NCBI GenBank assembly: GCA_964553325.1 | Contig: CAZKKI010000069.1 | Location: forward strand, 9,777 to 73,776 | Direction of reading: 5' to 3' | Origin: BMS3ABIN04 sp964553325 | Lineage (GTDB): Bacteria > Bacteroidota > Ignavibacteria > Ignavibacteriales > Melioribacteraceae | Length of the DNA stretch: 64,000 nucleotides | Part shown: positions 60,069 to 64,000 of the stretch, one piece after another | Layout of the letters: each line of letters opens with the position of its first letter | Position numbering within the stretch: position 1 is the stretch's first letter | Translations under genes and position numbers: made by a program | Notes under the pieces: generated by a model | The model's database searches: none | What the model was told of the DNA's origin: nothing | What the model saw: the letters and a program-made list of their open reading frames with translations, nothing else

Positions 60069-62896
60069 TATTCACTCCCTTTAAAATTGAAAAATACCGG
60101 TATTTCCATTTCCGTTTGTTCCGTATTTCTATTATCAAAATAAACTTTTCCGAATTGCATCGCACCTTTGGGAATATTTTCCATTTTGTCAAAAGTGCAA
60201 TCCAAATCCGTAATAATCGACGGGTAAAAACTCACGAAAGGTTTTCCAGCGTAAGTAACGCCGAATGAAGGCGGATTTTTAACATACGTAAATTCTTCAA
60301 CGGTAACGGTCATATTCCCCGCTTCATTGGCAAATGCCGGACGAAGAACCAGACTTAATTTCGTAGAATCGGATTTGAATTTATTGCGAATATTTATTTC
60401 GTCAGAACGGTAAGATAAACCGCCTAACTCCAAAGCTTTTCCGTCTTCGTCGTAAATCATAATTGCAAAATCGGTGGTTTTGTTAAAATCTTCTTTGCTA
60501 ACGGAAACCTTAAATGTTTTTTTCGATTGATCTTTCGTCATTACGAAAGGCAGGGAATAATAATCGGATTTTTCCAAATGAATAATGTGTTTCTCGTAAT
60601 ATCCGGACATTTCACTTCGGATTACATAATTTTTTACAGAATTATATGTATTAACAAACGTCAATTGTTTATCGTCGGGGGTTAATATATTTTCGTCTTC
60701 CAATCTTACACCGGAAAATTCAACCGAAAGATTTACAACGGAATTATCGCTGGCCCGAAAAACACCGAGGACATCAAGCTCGTAGACGGCACCGGGGATT
60801 AAATCGAAATAATTTTTTTCCACAACGGTTTCATCTTCCGCGCGTAAAATTACGCGGTCGAGCTGCCGGCCGTCCGGATCGTGCAAGAAATACCAAGCAA
60901 ATGCATAAGTATCAGGATTTGATTTCATTTTAACTTTCATCGATGAGGCACCCGCGGGAACTTGAATGAAAAATCTTTTATGTTCACCGGGTTTCAATTC
61001 GATATTATTCCAGTTCATCTCGTAACCGTTTTCTTCGTTGAATCGGTAAGGAATAACAACCGTTGCCATCATTGTAAATTCGGGAAATCTGGATTTATCC
61101 GCTCTGAAAGCTTTTAATATCCCGTTGTACAGACCGGGTTCGGTTAATTTTGATTTATCGATTCTTACGCTAACCGTTGCGGTTTGATTATTTCTTATAT
61201 ACGTTTTACGTTTAACGGGTTTAAGCCATTCCGCAAAACTCTTAATTATATAAGTTCTAAAGAATTTTTTCTTACCGATGAAATTATCCCTCTTTACGGA
61301 AAAATTAAGTTTTTCCTTTCCAGTTAAAAACAAACCGTTTCTGATATAAAGATTGCGGGCTGTTCCTCCGGGCATATTCGGCGCAAAGGATTTTATCGTA
61401 TAAGTTTCGAATTTTTTATGTTCGTTCGATTTAACATATTTTTTGAGGAGTTCCCACGCATTCATAACATTTATGTATCCTCCGCCTTGATCCAAAATGT
61501 CATAACCTTCCATTTTGGTAGCGCTTTCGGTCAGCACTTTGTATAACAATCTCGAAGGAATTTTGACATCGGGAAACTCAACTTTTGCGGCACTGAGCAG
61601 CAGCGCCATTACTCCTGCCGAATAAGGCGATGCCATACTAGTTCCCCAAAATCTGTCTCCCCTACTGAAATTTGGTACGGTTGAAGTACAAGCGCCCGGC
61701 GAAACTACGTTCGGTTTTAAAACTTCTCCTCCCCGGGAACTGAAATGGAGAATAATATTATTTTCTAATTCCGAATCGTATAAATCCCTGCCAACTTCTT
61801 TGGTTAACACGGCACCGGTTGAAAATATTGCATCCGTTGCAGCGGGCATACCTGTAGTGGAAATTCCGGGTCCTTCATTTCCGTTAGAAGTACTAATGTA
61901 TAAATACGGATTATCCTTTACCAATTTCTCCAAAAATCTTTCAATGTCGGCTCTACCTTCAATTTCGGAACCAACACCGAAACTCATATTAATAATACAC
62001 GGTTCTTTTCTTTCCTTTGAAATTTTATCCGCATAGAGATATGCTTTTTTCATACTCTCCGTTACCGTTGCACCGCCGGCAAAATTGTTATTTCCCAGTT
62101 TCAAACCGATTAATTTTGCACCCGGCGCAACGCCATTAAAATCGGGACTTCCGTCGATATGATATCCGGTGGCAATTCCCGCACAATGCGTTCCGTGCGA
62201 ACCGTCATCGAAGAAGAAGTTAACAATATTCTTTTCGGGAAAAATATTTACAGCGATTGTAAAGCTCGGAATACCCTTTTCGTTGGGAATTGTAAAAGTA
62301 TCGTATGCTTCTTTGTAATTCCTCAGCGGATTCTCGTCGGCTAAATCGCCGTCGCTGTCGGTATCCACATACACAACCCAAAACGTATCGTTTTCCGCTG
62401 AAGTTTGAAATGTAATGAAATAAAATTTATCGTCTTTTGTGCCGTTGCCGTTTATGTCGGCGGCACCGGAGTTTGAATTTTTCCATAAGTCTTCGGAAAG
62501 AAGTCCGATGTAATATTGTTCATCTAAAGATTTGTACGCCAACTCTTTAGAAGCTGTTATCTTGAAACCTTTCTCTTCATTTTCGAATATAAATTTACCT
62601 TCGTCTTCGTCGGTTTCGGCTTCATAAAATTTAATATCGCCTTGTCCCGTGAAATCTTGTACATCAATAACTTTTACTTCTCCCGTGGATGTTTTCGTTA
62701 ACCCGTCTATTCCCATATCGATTCCCGTATCCAGAACCAACACTATTGTGCCTCTTCCGTCGTATTCGGGATAACGTTTCAAAAATTCTTCCACACCAGT
62801 GGAGTTAAGAGTTAAAAAGGTTTGTGTGGTATCTTGCGCAATAGTACCAATCGAGAAAAATAACAAAAACAAGAAAATATGTTTGAACTTAAGCAT
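60068..62896 (-). CDS. Exported subtilisin-family (S8) peptidase, TPPII-like
   Basis: A 942-residue protease with a signal peptide (ending SIGTIAQ). The catalytic triad is Asp56 (VLVLDTGID), His234 (GSHGTHCAG) and Ser420 (GTSMASPYSAG). The 178-residue insert between Asp and His is unusual for bacterial subtilases but typical of tripeptidyl-peptidase II-like enzymes. A large C-terminal part (about 500-942) is beta-rich and could be TPPII-type or jelly-roll modules. The C terminus (VFFNFKGSE) has no obvious T9SS sorting domain, so it may be periplasmic or outer-membrane associated. It would generate short peptides for the OPT transporter encoded immediately downstream. Confidence 0.92.
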   Translation of the reverse strand: MLKFKHIFLFLLFFSIGTIAQDTTQTFLTLNSTGVEEFLKRYPEYDGRGTIVLVLDTGIDMGIDGLTKTSTGEVKVIDVQDFTGQGDIKFYEAETDEDEGKFIFENEEKGFKITASKELAYKSLDEQYYIGLLSEDLWKNSNSGAADINGNGTKDDKFYFITFQTSAENDTFWVVYVDTDSDGDLADENPLRNYKEAYDTFTIPNEKGIPSFTIAVNIFPEKNIVNFFFDDGSHGTHCAGIATGYHIDGSPDFNGVAPGAKLIGLKLGNNNFAGGATVTESMKKAYLYADKISKERKEPCIINMSFGVGSEIEGRADIERFLEKLVKDNPYLYISTSNGNEGPGISTTGMPAATDAIFSTGAVLTKEVGRDLYDSELENNIILHFSSRGGEVLKPNVVSPGACTSTVPNFSRGDRFWGTSMASPYSAGVMALLLSAAKVEFPDVKIPSRLLYKVLTESATKMEGYDILDQGGGYINVMNAWELLKKYVKSNEHKKFETYTIKSFAPNMPGGTARNLYIRNGLFLTGKEKLNFSVKRDNFIGKKKFFRTYIIKSFAEWLKPVKRKTYIRNNQTATVSVRIDKSKLTEPGLYNGILKAFRADKSRFPEFTMMATVVIPYRFNEENGYEMNWNNIELKPGEHKRFFIQVPAGASSMKVKMKSNPDTYAFAWYFLHDPDGRQLDRVILRAEDETVVEKNYFDLIPGAVYELDVLGVFRASDNSVVNLSVEFSGVRLEDENILTPDDKQLTFVNTYNSVKNYVIRSEMSGYYEKHIIHLEKSDYYSLPFVMTKDQSKKTFKVSVSKEDFNKTTDFAIMIYDEDGKALELGGLSYRSDEINIRNKFKSDSTKLSLVLRPAFANEAGNMTVTVEEFTYVKNPPSFGVTYAGKPFVSFYPSIITDLDCTFDKMENIPKGAMQFGKVYFDNRNTEQTEMEIPVFFNFKGSE

Positions 62897-62913
62897 TTTA
62901 ACACCTTACGTTT

Positions 62914-63750
62914 TTATCTTATTAAAAAACTTGTTGATTTCGCTTTTAATTTGTCAAGCTTGTTATAATCCAACTCCGAGCCCATAACACTGTGGGGAAT
63001 GAGATAAACTATAATTAAAAGAAGGGCGGCAAACAAAGCCCATTTATGTTGATTGGAAGAACGTTTGTACATAAACAATGCGATTAACCATCCGATCATT
63101 GCAATTAGAGTTTTATTGTCGGTCAAATCCCAACCGAACGGAACTCCTGTCCACAAAGCGCCGAAAGCGTATTGCTGAACTAACGGACCTAAAATAAAAC
63201 CGCCGACGAACAGGAAACCGATTGTCCAATAAGTCAGTTTTTTAAGATTCGATTTCTTAGAAAAATATTCAAGTCCGGTTCTTGTGGAAAGTAACATAGC
63301 GCCGAACATAAAAAATATGTGTGGAATCAAAATCCAAAGCGGTACGGCACCTTTAAAGCGGGTAACAACCGTTTTCGATTTGGGTAATGTTACCGAATTG
63401 TCGTTATGTTCGAGTTTAACAAAATACTCAAGCTTTCCCGCCGGAGGTTGATGAGGTAAATAAGCCGATAAATATCCGTCCGAATATTTCATCGGAAGCC
63501 GTGTGTAATCATCGTTTGTTTTATAACGTTTATAAAATAGGAAACCATGAAATGAAGAATCGGGAACGGCGATTTTTACAATTTGATCGCCCTCCCCACC
63601 GTGACTTCGGGTAAATTTAAATTCGATTTCCGTATTATCCAAATCGGTTTTCCCGCTCAAAGGGTAAGTGGGTCCCGTGATTCTTTGATAGTAAGCAGTC
63701 AGTAATGTAATTAGAAAGGCCAGCAACCACAACCAAAAACCGGATTTCAT
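62914..63750 (-). CDS. Membrane protein with extracytoplasmic beta-domain
   Basis: A 278-residue membrane protein with one N-terminal helix (about 5-22), an extracytoplasmic beta-rich region (about 30-130; EIEFKFTRSHGGEGDQIVKI, GKLEYFVKLEHN) and four further helices (about 135-265). No family is recognised. The ATG at 63750 follows AAAGG; the frame could be read six bases upstream from a TTG. It lies 17 bases before the subtilase gene and may be co-transcribed with it and the OPT gene, so a role in peptide use or membrane anchoring is possible but unproven. Confidence 0.7.
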   Translation of the reverse strand: MKSGFWLWLLAFLITLLTAYYQRITGPTYPLSGKTDLDNTEIEFKFTRSHGGEGDQIVKIAVPDSSFHGFLFYKRYKTNDDYTRLPMKYSDGYLSAYLPHQPPAGKLEYFVKLEHNDNSVTLPKSKTVVTRFKGAVPLWILIPHIFFMFGAMLLSTRTGLEYFSKKSNLKKLTYWTIGFLFVGGFILGPLVQQYAFGALWTGVPFGWDLTDNKTLIAMIGWLIALFMYKRSSNQHKWALFAALLLIIVYLIPHSVMGSELDYNKLDKLKAKSTSFLIR

Positions 63751-63863
63751 AAACAATAACCTTTAGAATTTTCTAAATCTCCATAGAACCGAGATAAAAT
63801 ATAGCTAAAGTATTACTGAAAATAAATTAATTTTCGATTGAGGGATTTGTAATTAACGGAAGG

Positions 63864-64000
63864 TTATTCCGGTAGAAGTTGGAACTTCAAAACAACATCG
63901 GTGCCTTTTTCGATTCTGCTTTTTATTTCCATATTGCCGTTAAGAAGTGACGTTAATTTGTTTGCTATGGTTAAGCCCAAGCCCGCACCTTCATATCTTC
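63864..64000 (-). CDS. Sensor histidine kinase, C-terminal fragment (cut by window edge)
   Basis: The last 44 complete codons of a minus-strand gene read through the window end and stop at 63864-63866. They contain the G2-box sequence YEGAGLGLTIANKL and the ...GTDVVLKFQL strand typical of the end of a HATPase domain, so this is the C terminus of a sensor histidine kinase. The body of the gene lies beyond 64000. Domain content upstream cannot be seen. Confidence 0.85.
   Translation of the reverse strand, partial: RYEGAGLGLTIANKLTSLLNGNMEIKSRIEKGTDVVLKFQLLPE

Noticed and set aside
1..64000. Transposase, integrase, phage, tRNA, rRNA or CRISPR features
   Set aside because: I looked for their typical proteins, inverted-repeat ends and cloverleaf or array patterns and found none I could support.

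Overview
The window looks like a chromosomal segment of an anaerobic or facultative, AT-rich bacterium of the Bacteroidota/Chlorobi (FCB) group, most probably class Ignavibacteria (Ignavibacterium/Melioribacter-like). The support is a Por/type IX secretion (T9SS) C-terminal sorting domain (NYPNPFNP...FVLMK) on a secreted cytochrome, two S46 dipeptidyl-peptidases, KdsB (Gram-negative LPS) and a multitude of c-type cytochromes. This taxonomic placement is inferred from protein families, not from a marker gene. I see no tRNA, rRNA, insertion sequence, phage gene or CRISPR array, and no gene-free stretch over 300 bases.

Region 1 (about 2.2-28.7 kb, all on +) is the striking part: one contiguous island that encodes what looks like a complete, heavily regulated extracellular electron-transfer (EET) chain. 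By motif count it carries about 108 c-heme sites in nine cytochromes, plus one or two in a sensor kinase. It holds (a) a sigma54 activator and a textbook -24/-12 promoter in front of a NifX-like gene, a TAT-type four-cluster Fe-S protein, an NrfD-type membrane quinone protein and a 13-heme cytochrome; (b) a histidine kinase with heme-binding motifs in its periplasmic sensor and a Cys-rich insert in its ATPase domain, followed by two response regulators fused to GcvH-like domains that lack the lipoyl lysine; (c) a 23-heme cytochrome plus separate cytochrome b, next to a 16-heme/cytochrome b fusion of the same design; (d) two tetraheme carriers; (e) a porin, a 14-heme periplasmic cytochrome and a 7-heme lipoprotein, the layout of a porin-cytochrome conduit; (f) a second sigma54 activator and sigma54-like promoter before an 11-heme lipoprotein, a double-rhodanese lipoprotein, a TPR protein and a duplicated 16-heme cytochrome with a T9SS sorting domain. 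The inferred flow is quinol pool -> NrfD or cytochrome b modules -> periplasmic cytochromes -> porin conduit -> surface cytochromes -> an external acceptor that the sequence does not identify.

Region 2 (28.8-40.0 kb, all on -) is mixed: an ATP-grasp enzyme, a B12-binding mutase subunit, gatC-kdsB-PLP desulfhydrase, an M48 protease, two methyl-accepting proteins flanking a small TonB-like protein, an isochorismatase-like hydrolase and a NagD-like phosphatase.

Region 3 (40.1-47.7 kb) has feoAB behind a palindromic site, then on - a Ser/Thr kinase with TPRs, a STAS antagonist, a GAF-PP2C phosphatase (partner-switching set) and cobO.

Region 4 (47.7-64.0 kb) is dominated by peptide use: two DPP7-like S46 peptidases, an OPT-family transporter and a TPPII-like subtilase, with an aldehyde dehydrogenase, a phosphohexomutase, a Ca2+/Na+ antiporter and a class V aminotransferase between them. 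The right edge cuts a second sensor histidine kinase on -.
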